Assembly: GCA_031772625.1 (NCBI GenBank) | Contig: CM062814.1 | Span: 365,711,750-365,775,749, forward strand | DNA length: 64,000 bases | Direction of reading: 5' to 3' | DNA from: Pinus tabuliformis | Taxonomy: Eukaryota > Streptophyta > Pinopsida > Pinales > Pinaceae | In this document: positions 42,967 through 55,924 of the stretch, piece after piece | How positions within the stretch are numbered: position 1 is the first letter of the stretch | Layout of the letters: the number at the start of each line of letters is the position of its first letter | Position numbers and translations under genes: made by a program | Notes under the pieces: model-generated | The model's database searches: none | What the model was told of the DNA's origin: nothing | What the model saw: only the letters and a program-made list of their open reading frames with translations

Positions 42967-45900
42967 ATGTTAAGTCTAAGTCAGATTAAGCCCCTCATGG
43001 GGAACAATTTCAAACAGTGGGAGGAAAAGCTGAAATTAGTCTTAGGGATCATGCAATTGGACACAGCACTGAGATTTGATTGCCCCAAGCCTAATAAAGA
43101 GAGTGAGGTAACTCCTCAAGAGAAGGCTGATATTGCTAGATGGGAGCATTCAGATCACATGTGCATAATGGTGATGAAGCAAACGATCCATGAGACTTTT
43201 CGAGGCATCATACCTGATACAGAGACAGGCGCTATTGAATACCTTAAGGCCCTTGAAGAAAAATTCACAAAGAGTAAAAAGACTGATGCGAGTACACTCT
43301 TTGTGAAGTTGGCAACAATAAAATACAAGGGAAAAGAAGGGGTTAGAGAGCATGTTATTGAGATGACAAGACTTCAACGTGCCTTGAAAGGGCATAATTA
43401 TGACATCTCTGATGAGGTTCTCATTGAGTTCATTTTTCTGTCTCTCCCGTCTAACTTTAGTCAATTCAAGATGACTTATAATTGTCAAAAAGAGACGTGG
43501 ACATTACCTGAGTTTGAGGCTCGGTTGGTGCAGGAGGAAGAGAGACAGAAAATAACTAAGGGAGAAAGTGCTCATGTAGTAACATCTAATCCTAAGGGTA
43601 AAGGCAAGAAGCGCAAGTTTACTGCCAAGGAAAAGGGACCTACCAAGGTAGCTGCAAACAATGCCGTGCAGAAAAGCAAGAAGGAAGATACTTTAGCGAA
43701 AGCAGGAGAAAGGAACTGTTTTTTCTGCAAAGCGCCAGGACATACAAAGAAATTCTGCACCAACTATCATGCATGGTTGGCAAAGAAAGGTATGTCTCTT
43801 GCTTTGGTTTGTTCTGAAGTTAATTTAAGTTCTGTATCTAGATATACTTGGTGGATAGATTCAGGTGCAACGACTAACATCAGTATGTCGATGCAGGGTT
43901 GCCTAAGCCATCGCAAGCCAAGTGAGGCAGAGCGCTACGTTTACGTAGGAAATGGCAATAAAGTAGAAGTGGAAAGCATAGGAAAATTTAGATTATTATG
44001 TAAGACAGGATTTTATTTAAGTTTTGATGCTTTAGTGGTTCCATCTTTCAGAAGGAACCTAATTTCTATATCTTATTTGGACAAAAATGGTTATGTATGT
44101 TCATTTGGTAATGGAAATTTCAGTTTGTGTCAAGATTCTAAGCTTCTTGCTTCTGGTATCCTGTCTTCTTATGATAATCTTTATTTTCTAGATATAGACA
44201 CTTCACATTCAGAGGCACTGCATATAGATAATAGAAAACGTAAATTAACTTGCGAGAAATGTGCAACATTATGGCACAAGCGATTAGGACATATCTCTAT
44301 GAAAAGGATAGAACGTCTTGTGTCTAATGAAATTCTCCAACCTTTAGATTTTACAAACTTAAGTGATTGTGTAAATTGTATAAAGGGAAAACAAACTAAT
44401 AAACGTAAGTATGATGCAAAAAGGTGTAATGATGTCTTAGAATTGATTCATACGGATATCTGTGGTCCTTTTCCAAAGGCTACAAGAAATGGTGACCGTT
44501 ACTTTATCACATTCATAGATGATTATTCAAGATATGGTCATATTTACTTAATAAAAGAAAAGGCGGAAGCATTAGACGTGTTCATAAAGTTCAAAACGGA
44601 AGTTGAGTTACAACTTAACAAACGTATAAAGTCCATTCGTTCTGATCGTGGTGGTGAATACTACGGTCGTTATGATGGATCAGGAGAACAGCGTCAAGGT
44701 CCCTTTGCAAAATACTTAGAGGAATGCGGAATTGTGCCTCAGTATACGTTGCCAGGTTCGCCTGCAATGAATGGTGTTGCTGAGCGACGAAATTGCACCC
44801 TTAAAGACATGGTGAGAAGTATGATTGCTCGTACAACTCTACCTGAGAATTTGTGGGGAGAAGCCTTAAATACTGCAGCATACATACTTAATAGAGTGCC
44901 TACTAAAGCAGCTAACAAGACCCCTTACGAGTTATGGGTTGGGCGCAAGCCTAGCTTGAATCATTTGAGAGTTTGGGGATGTCCATGTGAAGCTAGGCCT
45001 TATAAGCCAAGCAAAAAGAAACTGGACGAAAGAACCGTTAGTTGTTACTTTATAGGCTATTCTGAACGATCTAGGGGGTTCAAATTCTATAATCCAACAG
45101 AACATACAGTTTTCGAGTCAGGAAGTGCAAAATTTTTTGAGGATAATGAGTTTGTGGGGGGAGATATGACAAAAGATAGTTTTTTTGAAGAAGAAGAGAC
45201 GAATGCGAATGAGACTATAGACCAAAGTCCTAGTTTTGTTCAAATTCCGATTGCGTTTAGAAATACATCTTTTGACAATGTGCAAACTTCATCATCCCAA
45301 ACAACTCAGTTAGAAACTCAACATGGAATAGAGAACACAAATGGACCTGAACCCAACCCAAACCCTCACATTGACATGACAAATGTTGATGGCCTAGGGC
45401 CTGTGGGAGAGTCAGAAGTTGGTAATGATGTTCTTCCTCCTGTTGAAGATCAAGTTGTAAATGAACCTCAAGAAAATCTAGAGCCTGTGCCAATTAGGAG
45501 ATCTACTAGAGAGAAAAGATCTACACAATCAAAGGATTATGCATATCTTCAAGAACATGAGTTTGACATTGGCACGTTTGAAAATGATCCTGTTAATATC
45601 AAACAAGCTGTGGAAAGCTCTAACTCTCAAATGTGGATTAATGCCATGAATGAAGAGATGAAATCTATGTATGACAATGACGTTTGGGATATCGTTCCGT
45701 TGCCTAAAGACAAGAAACCCGTTGGTTGCAAATGGATATTTAAGACTAAGCGGGATTCTAAAGGCAATGTTGAAAAATACAAGGCACGTCTTGTTGCGAA
45801 AGGTTTCACACAGAAAGAAGGCATTGATTATAAAGAGACTTTCTCTCCAGTTTCATCGAAAGACTCTTTAAGGATTATATTGGCGCTTGTAGCACATTAT

Positions 45901-47154
45901 GATTTAGAACTTCATCAGATGGATGTAAAGACGGCGTTTCTCAATGGTGACATTGATGAAACGATCTATATGAAGCAGCCAGAAAACTTTGTATCAGGTG
46001 ATGCAGGGTCTATGGTTTGCAGACTTAAGAAATCTATCTATGGGCTAAAACAAGCATCTCGACAATGGTATTATAAGTTTCACCAAGTTATTAGCTCATT
46101 TGGTTTTGAGTCTAACATAGTAGATGAATGTATATACCTTAAGTTCTGTGGGAGTAAATTTATTTTCTTGGTTTTATATGTAGATGACATATTGCTTGCC
46201 AGTAACGATAAGGACATGTTGCATCAAACTAAGAATTTTTTATTTAAGAACTTTGAAATGAAAGATCTTGGTGATGCATCATTTGTTCTAGGGATTGAAA
46301 TACTTAGAGATAGATCTCAAGGTATTCTGAGGTTATCCCAGAGGAACTATATCGATAAGATTCTAACAAGATTTGGCATGCAAAACAGCAAACCAGGAGA
46401 TACCCCTATATCAAAAGGAGATAAGTTTAGTCTGAAACAATGTCCCCAAACTGACTTAGATAAAAACCTCATGAAAGATATTCCCTATGCCTCAGCTGTG
46501 GGTAGCATCATGTATGCACAAGTATGCACGTGTCCGGATATTGCGTTCATTACCGGAATGCTAGGGAGATATTTGAGTAACCCAGGTATGGAACACTAGA
46601 AGGCAGCCAAGCGAGTGTTGAGATACCTAAAGAGAACAAGGGACTATATGCTCACGTATCGGAGATCGGAATAGCTCGAGGTCATTGGATACACCGATTC
46701 TGATTTTGGAGGATGTGTCGACAGCATGAAGTCAACATCAGGATACATCTTTATGATGGCAGGTGGTGTTGTGTCATGGAAGAGTGCTAAACAGTCATTG
46801 GTAGCCTCCTCCACTATGGCAGCTGAATTTGTTGCATGTTTTGAAGCATCTAATCATGGCGTATGGCTGAAGAACTTCGTCACAAGTCTGAAAATTGTGG
46901 ATTCTATTCAGAAACCACTCAAATTATTATGTGACAACAATTCAGCAGTGTTATACGCAACCAACAACCGAAGTTCGTCAAAGTCGAAGTACATTGACAT
47001 TAAGTTTTTGGTTGTAAAAGAGAGAGTGCAGAATAATGAATTATGTATAAAACACATAGGTACAGACTCCATGATTGCGGATCCTCTTACTAAAGGATTA
47101 CCACCCAAGAAGTTTCACCAACATGTTTCTTGTATGGGTGTAATATCTGTTTAG
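42967..47154 (+). pseudogene. gag-pol: Copia gag-pol polyprotein with two nonsense codons
   Basis: A single frame of about 1,395 codons starts at ATG ([12 protein letters not shown]). Gag carries a UBN2-like region and the knuckle [14 protein letters not shown] near 43720. Protease has [12 protein letters not shown] near 43850. The GAG-pre-integrase segment has [10 protein letters not shown] near 44275. Integrase shows D in [11 protein letters not shown] in [10 protein letters not shown] and E in [10 protein letters not shown] has [26 protein letters not shown] and the catalytic YVDDILLAS near 46175. RNase H has YTDSDFGG, SSTMAAEFVA and the C-terminal IADPLTKGLP. Stops are TAG at 46597 and TAG at 46672, both in the RT-RNase H connection. 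Everything before 46597 is intact. Confidence 0.95.
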
Positions 47155-47580
47155 GATAATTAGAAAAATGTGAGAGTCTGAATATGTTTTAAGTTCTGTT
47201 TTTGATGTTCTATGTAACGCAATTGTAAACAATTTTGATCATATATACAAGTTGCATTCAGTTTCAGTTTCATTATTTCTTTCTTTAAAGTTTAAATTTT
47301 TTGGCCTCATAAAGTAAAGTAAAGGCGACTCAATTAGAAATAGGCACGTCTAATCACACTTGCGTGAAATTTCTAAACTATATGTCCAAATCAGATTCAT
47401 GTCATTCAGTTATGTTGGCAGCGTGATTTATGTCAGTTTAGTTGCGAATAAATGTGACAAATGCCGCTTAAGTCCTTTGTTAGCATAATTGATGGACAGA
47501 ATTGTTTAAGAAATACGATAAGTAAAGACAGAAAAGTTGCATGCAATAAAGCTAAGGATATATAATCAAAAGGTTGCACT

Positions 47581-47596
47581 TGTCCATGTGGGAGAT
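47581..47596 (+). promoter_or_regulatory. Polypurine tract of Copia
   Basis: CATGTGGGAGAT lies directly before the 3' LTR, the usual form of the plant Copia polypurine tract. Confidence 0.8.
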
Positions 47597-47880
47597 TGTT
47601 GGATTTAGAGACGTCTAATTACAAATATTAAGTTGGACATACGTGCATTGTGATTATAATGTCAAATACTGTCAGCGAGATTACATTTATGTAATGATTA
47701 AAACATGCCAAATAATGCGATTAATTAAACCATGGCATTATACGTATTTAAATAAGGATTTGGATACAAATACATATAGAATAATGTTAATCAATTACAA
47801 TTGTTAATGGACCGATTATAATTGATTAAAAATAATAGCAGTAATAAATTTGAGCTGAATAAGGAAATCAGAATCTATTC

Positions 47881-47913
<33 letters not shown>

Positions 47914-48265
47914 TCAAAATCTGAAATTTCAGATTTCTTGACAGACTTGTTTCAGCTAAATTTTAGGCTGCCCTAGGATTGGGGTTTTGCACTACTATAA
48001 AAGGGCTGAGTCTCCAAGGCTTGCAATCACTCAGAAAAATTGTCTGCTCCTTTGAAGACTAGATACTCTGTCATTTAGGATAGCCAGAGAAAAGGATTGC
48101 AAGTTCTTGGAAGGATTTAAGAGCCAACAACTCAAGTAAAGCCCAGGAGCCTTTTGAAGATGGAAAGTAAGTTCCGCTGTGCATTGATTTTGATTTCTTA
48201 CAAAGGAGTAGATCTTGGTTAAGGGGTTTAAAGTAATTAGGAAAACCCACAAAGTAAATCTTACA
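47597..48265 (+). repeat. 3' LTR of Copia
   Basis: Same ends as the 5' LTR, with eight GATT units where the 5' LTR has five. Single-base differences were seen at the ATGTGATT/ATGCGATT, CACTGC/CACTAC and CTCCAT/CTCCTT sites. Confidence 0.95.
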
Positions 48266-48270
48266 CTCTC

Positions 48271-51200
48271 ATCTCATGGAAATTGGTTTGACAATTGTAA
48301 ATAGGTAAATATCAATGTTGCATGTCCTTGCACCTCTCTTGTCGACTAAAATACTTATGGAAATTGATTTGGCACATTAAGTTCGAGAATTTATGATATT
48401 CAACTAATGTATCAATGGAGTATTGTAAATGAAATTTAGTTATTTATTTCCAAATCATGCTTGAATGTGCCCAATTCTTTAATATTCTTAAAAAAATGGG
48501 TAAGGACAATTTATAGTGACTCCACATGGAAAGTATCGAATCATGGATGAGACATGCAATTGAAGAATTACATGTATACCAAACTTTTAGTGCCTTGTAA
48601 AATTAAGGTCTCTTCCATCTATTTGTGCTAACCTAAAATCATTGCACTCCATGTCCGCTTACTTGTTTGACTTACAGTGTCCTCCATGTCCACATGGCCT
48701 TAATACCTTTCTGGGTGGATGGAGGCTGTTAAACCATTCAAAAATGTGCTTAGTTTTCTTTGCCTATATTATTTTTTGTCTGTTAAAATTATGTAGAGTG
48801 TTAAAGTACATGGGTTTTAATCCATTTAACATTTTTTATTTTGAAAATTACTATCCATTAAAATTTCAAAACAAAATTTAAATAAAGAAACCCTGTCACA
48901 TTCCATAATGTTGGCCCACTTTGCCATCTTTACAAAATGGCTAGAGGCTCATGGTTTTTCAAGAGTAAAGTTTGGTCCTCACTTCTTTTCTTTTTTTTTG
49001 GGTAGTGCGTAGTTATTTTTCACCGGTTTGTGAGTTATTTTCTAGGGGTCACTATCATTTTACAACAACTCATATAATTTAAAAATTTCTTTTACTTTGT
49101 TTTCTGACATGTTTTAGTGTCAAATTTTCCAAAATCAATCAGTCACTTTTCTAATTTGTTTCAAGTTTAAAATATATCAAGATTGCCAAAGTGGGCGCTA
49201 TTGAATGGTCTTTACTACTAAAAACTGTACATAATTTTTTGGAAACACTTACAATCATGTACTTTTAATATTTAAGAATTAATTTTAATCTTAATTTGAT
49301 TGTAAATTTGGTTATTCTGAAATTTTGATATAAAATATATGTTTTAGAAGATAACATATATTATCATTATTAATTATAAAGAAATAATAAGATTTAGAGT
49401 TCAATAAGTCATTTGTATACAATATGAAATTTTTAAATATAATTGTATTATTGAAATGTAAATTTTTATTTAAAATTTTATTAGTAAAAAAATTATTTAT
49501 TCTCAAAAAATTATTTAAGCCAAAAAAAACCTTAATCTGAAACATCAAAATTTCTAAATTTCTTTATCTAATAAAAAAAAAAAAATCCAAATTCCAACTC
49601 TCTAAAAATGGAATACAGCTTACGGTCACCGTCCTTTGCCAAGATTGGAGTCTCCCCTGCGGACATTCCCAAGTGCTAGAGAAAATAGGAAATATCAATA
49701 ACCAGATCAAAATAGTTCACGAAGTACAAGGATCTGAACGGTCTAGATTTAAAATCTACGGCATGAATGAATGAGACGCATCTTAATTTTTTAGTAAAAT
49801 TTTTCAATATTAATTATCATATATCTAATTTATTTATTTATTTTGATTTATTATTAAATATTTATGGAAATAAAATATTTATATGCTTTATTATTATATA
49901 TTTTAAAATTAATTTTATATTTTAATTTTGAAATATTATATTAAATTATGGATACCTTTTCCAAAGGTTCAGAACTGCTTTAAATTTGCAAAGTTGTTTT
50001 GACTTTTCGAAATTCGTTTATGTGCTTCGTTTACATAACTTTTATGTTGAGAAGATTTCAAAGATTCAGATAAGGGTGCGAGTTTTAATTTTTAATTACA
50101 AAATTTAAATACCAAAATTTTTTATTTGTTGTTATTTATTAATTTTTTATAAAATATATTTTTTACTATTATATTTTTCAAAAGTATTTTTATTTATTTA
50201 TGTATGTTATATTAAATTACATTTTTTTCAAAGTTTTATAATATATAATTTTTTTAGGGTATTTTTTTATTTAATTTTAAGGAAAATCGAGTACATATTT
50301 TTAAAATTTATTTTTAAGTTGTTTAATCTGTAGAATTAAAGTGTCATAAGGTTTTTGAAGGTGTTGAATCCATGTATACATTAAAAAATGTACTTTAAAA
50401 GTTTAAATCAGAATCTTGCTTAAAATTTTCTCATCAAATTCTAGTTTAAAAAGTCATTTTGTCTATTAGACTACACCCAATATATATACATATATATGAA
50501 TATATTGGATTAAATTGATTTTTATAACATTTCATAATGCTTATAGGTATTAGGTGGTTGATTTCTAGTGGCTTTTGCTAGTCATTTGTTACAAGTTTTG
50601 GTTTTCATGGAAAATGGTTGAATTTTCTTTGGTGACTAGTTGTTGATGGTTAATAACAGGTGGTGCCCTCCCTTTTATTAGTTATTATTAAGTTTATAAT
50701 GTGTTAGCTATGCTTGGGATAAACTTTGATTTCTTTATGTTCTTAATTAAAATCATCTTCAATGATGATTTTTTATTAGAGATTTACTTTCCAAAGCACA
50801 CATATAAGATTTAATAAATGTAACCCTTGATGGTTGATGATAAGCAATTTTATTTTGGTGTAATGTTTGATGATAAAGGTGTAATCATGTGCTAATGTCT
50901 AATTAATAGGCAATAGTTTTATAGGTTCACTATCCCCATTGTGCCACACTTGTTCTAGATAAACTCATTACTATAGAGAAATTCATCTATATATAAGTAG
51001 ATCTTATCTCTAACTTTATCATACACAAAGATAAATTGTATGAACAATTATTATATTTTTCCTATTTGTTCTAATTCATATGAGCATAATATGAAAAAAC
51101 AATGAGAAATAATAACTAATCCTTAATTTGAAGGTTGTTCAACATATTTTTCAAAGAGCTCTCTTAATATAAAGCTCTTAGAAATCTTCTCCACTTGATT

Positions 51201-52150
51201 AGTTTCATTAGAAAGCTAGTCGTAATGGCCCCCTTCCACATTTGCCTGCTTTTACAATCTCTCAAGGGTAAACATGAGCTAAGTGTCACTATGATATGAC
51301 CCAACCTCAAAGTTCCAATTATGCAAGTGGGACCTACGAACTAGAAGTAAATTGATATCCCACAGAGTCTACATATTAGTCAAGAGCCTGCCAACCACAC
51401 TAGGTGGTAAATCCTTGAGTTGGAACTTTTTTTCACTAGATTCTACTCCCCAACCGCACCCTCGAGCACATTGTCCATGCGGTTATGAGGATCCAACCGC
51501 AACCATGGGTTAATCCTGTCTACATGCGGTTATGATCCGTAAACTATCATGGACATTCCACTCGAGAGTTTGTCATAATAGATTTGATAATATTATATTA
51601 AAAATATGAGATTATACACTATTATGATTATTAAACTTTAAGATACATAGATTTAACTTTAATTCACTTTAATTAGTGCATGCATGAAAATGGAAATTAT
51701 GCAGAAAAGTAGAGAACAACAAAATAAGATCGCACACACACATAATACACAAGATATATTCTCTGGGAAGCCTTTTCGGGAGAAAACCTAGCTAGAAGGT
51801 GAGATTGCTTCACTCTCCTTCTCTATCTGCAAATAAGGCTATAGGTACAAAGATGTAATGCATATTGCCTGTGGGATGATATAGTGCACATATCCTCTCT
51901 GTGTGCTCTACCTCCTATCTCTCATGGCTATATTTTCTTATCTATGGAACAAAATTCTCTCGAAAGAATGGAATGTCTCTTCCACCTAGTGGCCCGGTTA
52001 TAACACATCCCAATAGCCTACTAGTGGTTACTTTTAACTACATTAACTCTTAGCTAGAGTTACAATATAGACTCGTCTAGAGTCTTTTACACCATAATCA
52101 CATGGCTAGCCCCTTTTCCATGAGTAATGGGGGTTGACATGGCATCCTCC
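48271..52150. other. AT-rich region, no gene recognised
   Basis: Very AT-rich, especially 49200-50500. Short ORFs have no recognisable composition. A small palindromic AT repeat lies near 50478-50515. At 51760-52100 the sequence is less AT-rich and contains TTTTCGGGAGAAAACCTAGC, which may be part of an eroded LTR, but no ends could be set. Confidence 0.4.
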
Positions 52151-52473
52151 CGAATTATAGGTGTGAAAAGATGAAGGTCAACTTTTGATTGGCATAACTT
52201 TTGCATATGTACTCTGATTGACATGCTCCTTGCAGCATTTGAAATCTCTATGTGTGTAGAATAACATGAAATGGTGTGACACTAAAGCGGTAAAGTTTTA
52301 CCCCGAAAAAAATGTCGTTTGATGCCTCAAAAGGCTCCCATAAGTTTTTAGACCACATTTTGCCAAACTGGGTTCCACCGGTAAAAACGATCTCGTGAGC
52401 TGATTCCTCCACTTTTTCCACTCAAAATGCATCGCGATGGATGAAAAATAATATAATGTTTGAATCTTGATCA
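52145..52473 (-). repeat. Eroded 3' LTR of a minus-strand Gypsy element
   Basis: In minus sense it opens TGATCAAGATTC after a CAAAATGGGGATATG purine tract. The start matches the TGATCA of the chromovirus LTRs, but the following sequence does not. The far end is not defined. Confidence 0.45.
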
Positions 52474-52516
52474 CATATCCCCATTTTGGGAGGCTTTTGG
52501 TCCCCAAAAGCTTCTA

Positions 52517-53095
52517 TTGAATGAGGTGAGGAAATTTTCCCTCCACCTTGTCTATGGTGTACCATTTAGATTTGCCTGGAATATGTCCCTTCAACCCAAT
52601 CTACCAAAAGTCATTATGCCCCTGTCTTGTAGTTCTGGACCTCTTCTGCAATATTGTATCTTCTGTCAACTCTACCTGAGCATCTGGTGGCAAATCCACC
52701 ATAGAAGGTAGGAATTGTTCCTCTTCTTGATCAAGCATGCAAGGCTCATAAAGTTTCAAATTCTCTACACTCAAAACTGAGTAAATGTGAATATATGCTA
52801 GTAAACTAATTCGCTAGGAATTACCACACACCTTTTCCTATTTCTTAAAGGGACCATCCCTCAAAGCCTTGGTTTTATTATGAAGCCCCTGCAACCTCTC
52901 CTTATTCAACTATAACCATACTCTGTCTCCCATCTTGAATGACTTCTCTATTCTATGTTGATCATGCCTGACCTTATACTTCTCCTCTGACTTTTGTAGT
53001 GTTTCTTGTACCAGAAAATGGATCTTTATAATCTTCTCTATAATTTTTTCAGCCCTCAAAGCATCTCTTGTAAGATCTTCCCTCACTCCTCCTTG
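52517..53095 (-). pseudogene. Gypsy integrase C-terminal remnant, related to the chromovirus copies
   Basis: Minus-strand translation gives RDALRAEKIIEKI, ETLQKSEEKYKVRHDQHRIE, MGDRVWL, LSVENLKLYEP, LTEDTILQKRSRTTRQG and KSKWYTIDKVEGKFPHL. Piece by piece this parallels the end of the chromovirus polyprotein at 36970-37490 (KSQGKYKERHDKHRVD, GDEVWLY, VNVENLHLYEP, KEDTILDRRTRT, KWMEVDRVRELYPHL). At least three stops are present. It is a diverged relative on the opposite strand, keeping only the tail of integrase and its chromodomain-like end, followed by its purine tract and LTR start. Confidence 0.75.
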
Positions 53096-53099
53096 TTTC

Positions 53100-55050
53100 T
53101 TGAACCCATGATGGTGCGTGACAAAGTGGCGATACAGGGTTGAGATGACGTGAAACCAAAGGAAGAACTTGATGAATCGGTAGAATCACAATCATAATCA
53201 TTACTTGATGGAGGATTGGAAGGATATTCTATAACTAGATTGGGAGGAGTAATATGTCCTAACAAAACTAAGGGCGAAGACCTCTAAGTCTCCTTGATAA
53301 ATGCATAGGGGTCACAATGATGTCAAGACAATAATGACTCTAAGGACTAAAGGGTAATGATAGGAATAAAAGAGAAAAGAACAGTAAGGAAACACCTAGA
53401 GCTATGGTGCCAACTGTAAACTAACTATATTAATGATGTTACTCTAATACAAACAAGCACGTCATATCACAGAAAAATACCTTTAGCCTATAGGTGGTAT
53501 AAATCCTTAAACAATCCTAAGTATATTATCTTAGATGGCCTTGCAAAGAACTTCTTACTTGTTGGAATCTCATCCCCACAAGTAGATTTGTCCAAGGAAA
53601 GGTAGGGTAGGGAACCAACTTCTTCCCACATCTAGTCCTACAAGATGGTTTCCTAAGATTGGTCACTACAGTTAAGTTCGTCCCATGGGGGTGGTCAAGT
53701 CTTGAGCATCTTTGTAGTCAGCCAACGCACGGGATTCCATATCATGGGTTGGGTAGCCATGAGGAGAACCACTCGCACGATGGCCTAGCCTAACCCCATC
53801 TAAATCGGGTTTTTGATGCACTCTGACATTGGACTGTGGGATGGTGAAGGATTTTAAGCTTCCTAATATGTAAACTTCTATGTGTCAATGAAAATGATTT
53901 TGGGTGTTATTGGAGCATATCCCACTGATCCTACACCTAAACTACAAAGATTCTTTGGCCCTCATACCCAAGTGGGCTTAATCTATGGAGGTTGTATTAT
54001 TAAGGTGTAATGTTTCAAGTCTTTTCTTGGGAGTGTTAACCAAGCTCACATTCGGTTAGGGTGTGAGTGTGTGAAAATAATGTGTCAAGTGTATGAGTTA
54101 ATTGAGCATGTTTTGTGATGCCATGTGGTGCTGAAAATAAATTGTTGAAATATTGTAATAACATTGAAAATGACAGAAAAATAAACAACCATTCAAGCAC
54201 ACAAAAACCCATCCAAAAATGTTATGAAGTAGCTACGAAAGAGAGGGAAAAAAACTACTCAAAGATACATAAAATTCCTAAAAGACCTCATGCCAAAGGG
54301 ACTGATATCTAGAGGCACTAATCTGTTCTAAATGGTGCAGACAAACAATAAAAATATGAGGTGAAAAATGTTGCAAAGGATAGAAATGAAGCGCCAAAAC
54401 CTAGGATACTCAAGAGGACCCTAAGGGGGAAGGAAAAACCCAAACTTTAAAGGGATAAAAGGTAAAATAAACCTATCCAAAAGTGTTAAGAATTAATGGC
54501 TGAAAATGCTGAAAACCTAGGCTCCTCACGAAGCTAATCTCTTCCTAACAATGTGGAGGTGTACTCTAAACCCTAGAGGTATTTTTCCTTCCTCAAACAG
54601 AAGAAATAAGAGAAGACAGGCATAGGGGAGACTAGAAATAGAGATGAAGTACCCTTACCAATCTACACAGAACACTCTTGGTAAATTTGAAAAAATTATG
54701 AAAATTTTCTAGAAAAATACCATAAGGTAGGTATTGACTTGAAATAGTGGAAAACAGGGTTTGGGCCAAAAAGTGTGCTCTCGAACGTATATTTGGGGTT
54801 GAAAAGTGATTTTTGTCTCCCATGACTCTTGGTTAGTAGATCTCACACAAATGTTGTCATCTCCTACTTGGCTAGTACCTAAGACCCGGGGAAAGAAACA
54901 GAAAACCACTAGAATCTAAAAATTTTGCAAAAAGGGAAATAATACTATAAGTAGAAATTTCGAGGCTAAAAATAGTTGTAGAAAACCCTGAAATTTAGTG
55001 GAACTTTAGTCACCCAAGAATGTTGTTATTACACTAGTGGAGTTGCCATT
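53100..55050. other. No gene recognised; possible 5' leader of an eroded element
   Basis: Moderately AT-rich sequence with only short ORFs. On the minus strand, sequence next to the LTR-like block at 55051 reads TGGCAACTCCACTAG, resembling the TGGCGACTC leader word of some plant Gypsy elements. On the same strand TTACAGTTGGCACC at about 53420-53407 could be another LTR-to-primer boundary. Neither could be confirmed. Confidence 0.35.
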
Positions 55051-55920
55051 TGTTACAGTGAAATTTCTTGGAAGGTGTACCAAAAACACTTCACTTAAGT
55101 CACTAGGTGACATGTGACCCTAACAACAATTTGGGGCTTCTTATGCTTTAGATTTGTAATAAAACATGGAAAAACCTGCAACAAAAATAACATATACAAT
55201 CCAAAGAAACAAATAATGATATAGATATCCAATGCAATAACCCAAAAGGAAAGACTTTGGAATAAATAAATCTCTTACGGATAACACCTGGTGAAGGAGA
55301 TCTACAAAAGGGTGTGCAAACCCCCCTCCATGGGATGTGTCTTTTGATGTCCTTGATACTTCGGTGATCGACTCTCTCTCTCTCTCTCAATGTGTCAAAA
55401 TACCAAAACAATATGAAGAATTCAAATGGGAGCTCAAAAGAAAAGAGACGATAATGGTGACGATGATAATGATCATGGTGAAGAATGAATGGAAAACCCT
55501 CTGATTTATAACAATCTCGAAAATGGAGAATAATAAAATAATATTGACCAAATCAAGATCTAACCATTAAAAATACTTTATTATATTTTTTGGAGAGGGA
55601 AAAGATATTTAAAATGGTCAAATATATTTATTTAAAAATAATTAACAAATAAAATGATTTATTAATTATTTTACGAGGATTAAGAATGGTGTGAAATTCC
55701 AATAACTACTAAATAATGATTTAACAATTATTCCAATAATGGAAATAAGGAATAATAAATAAATAGTTAATTATTTAATTATTCTCATAGGGTTTTTTTT
55801 ATTTTAATCAGAAAATAATTTAATAAAAATGGTTTACTAAATTATTTCCCACAGTGAAGGTAATTGTAGTGTGGTAAAATTATTTCTACATGGTGTATTT
55901 CGATCCAATTACTTAGAAAT
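55051..55920 (-). repeat. LTR-like block, minus strand, promoter related to the Del LTR
   Basis: In minus sense it includes ACACCATGTA, AT-rich sequence, GTTATAAATCAGAGGGTTTT with TCCATTCATT, a GA-rich (GAGAGAGAGAGAG) tract near 55375-55390, and an end TTCACTGTAACA at 55051. The TATA segment nearly equals GTTATAAATAGAAGGGTTTT in the plus-strand Del LTR at 57869. The start of the block (near 55920) is truncated against the helicase fragment. Confidence 0.5.
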
Positions 55921-55924
55921 GGCT

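Larger units (their letters stand above)
40128..48265 (+). mobile_element. Full-length Ty1/Copia element, recent insertion
   Basis: Two nearly identical LTRs (657 and 669 bp), a perfect initiator-Met primer site, a long leader, one gag-pol frame in Copia order (integrase before RT), a polypurine tract and a perfect CTCTC target duplication. By eye the LTRs differ at three bases plus a GATT-repeat length change, so insertion was recent compared with everything else here. Two stops in RNase H make it non-functional. The RT style suggests a Tork-like lineage, but I did not establish this. Confidence 0.95.

Noticed and set aside
50460-50520. ATATATATACATATATATG palindrome as a regulatory or replication element
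   Set aside because: It lies in very AT-rich sequence where such words arise by chance.
51760-52100. Second LTR of the minus-strand Gypsy remnant
   Set aside because: Composition is suggestive, but no TG/CA ends, primer site or partner repeat could be found.
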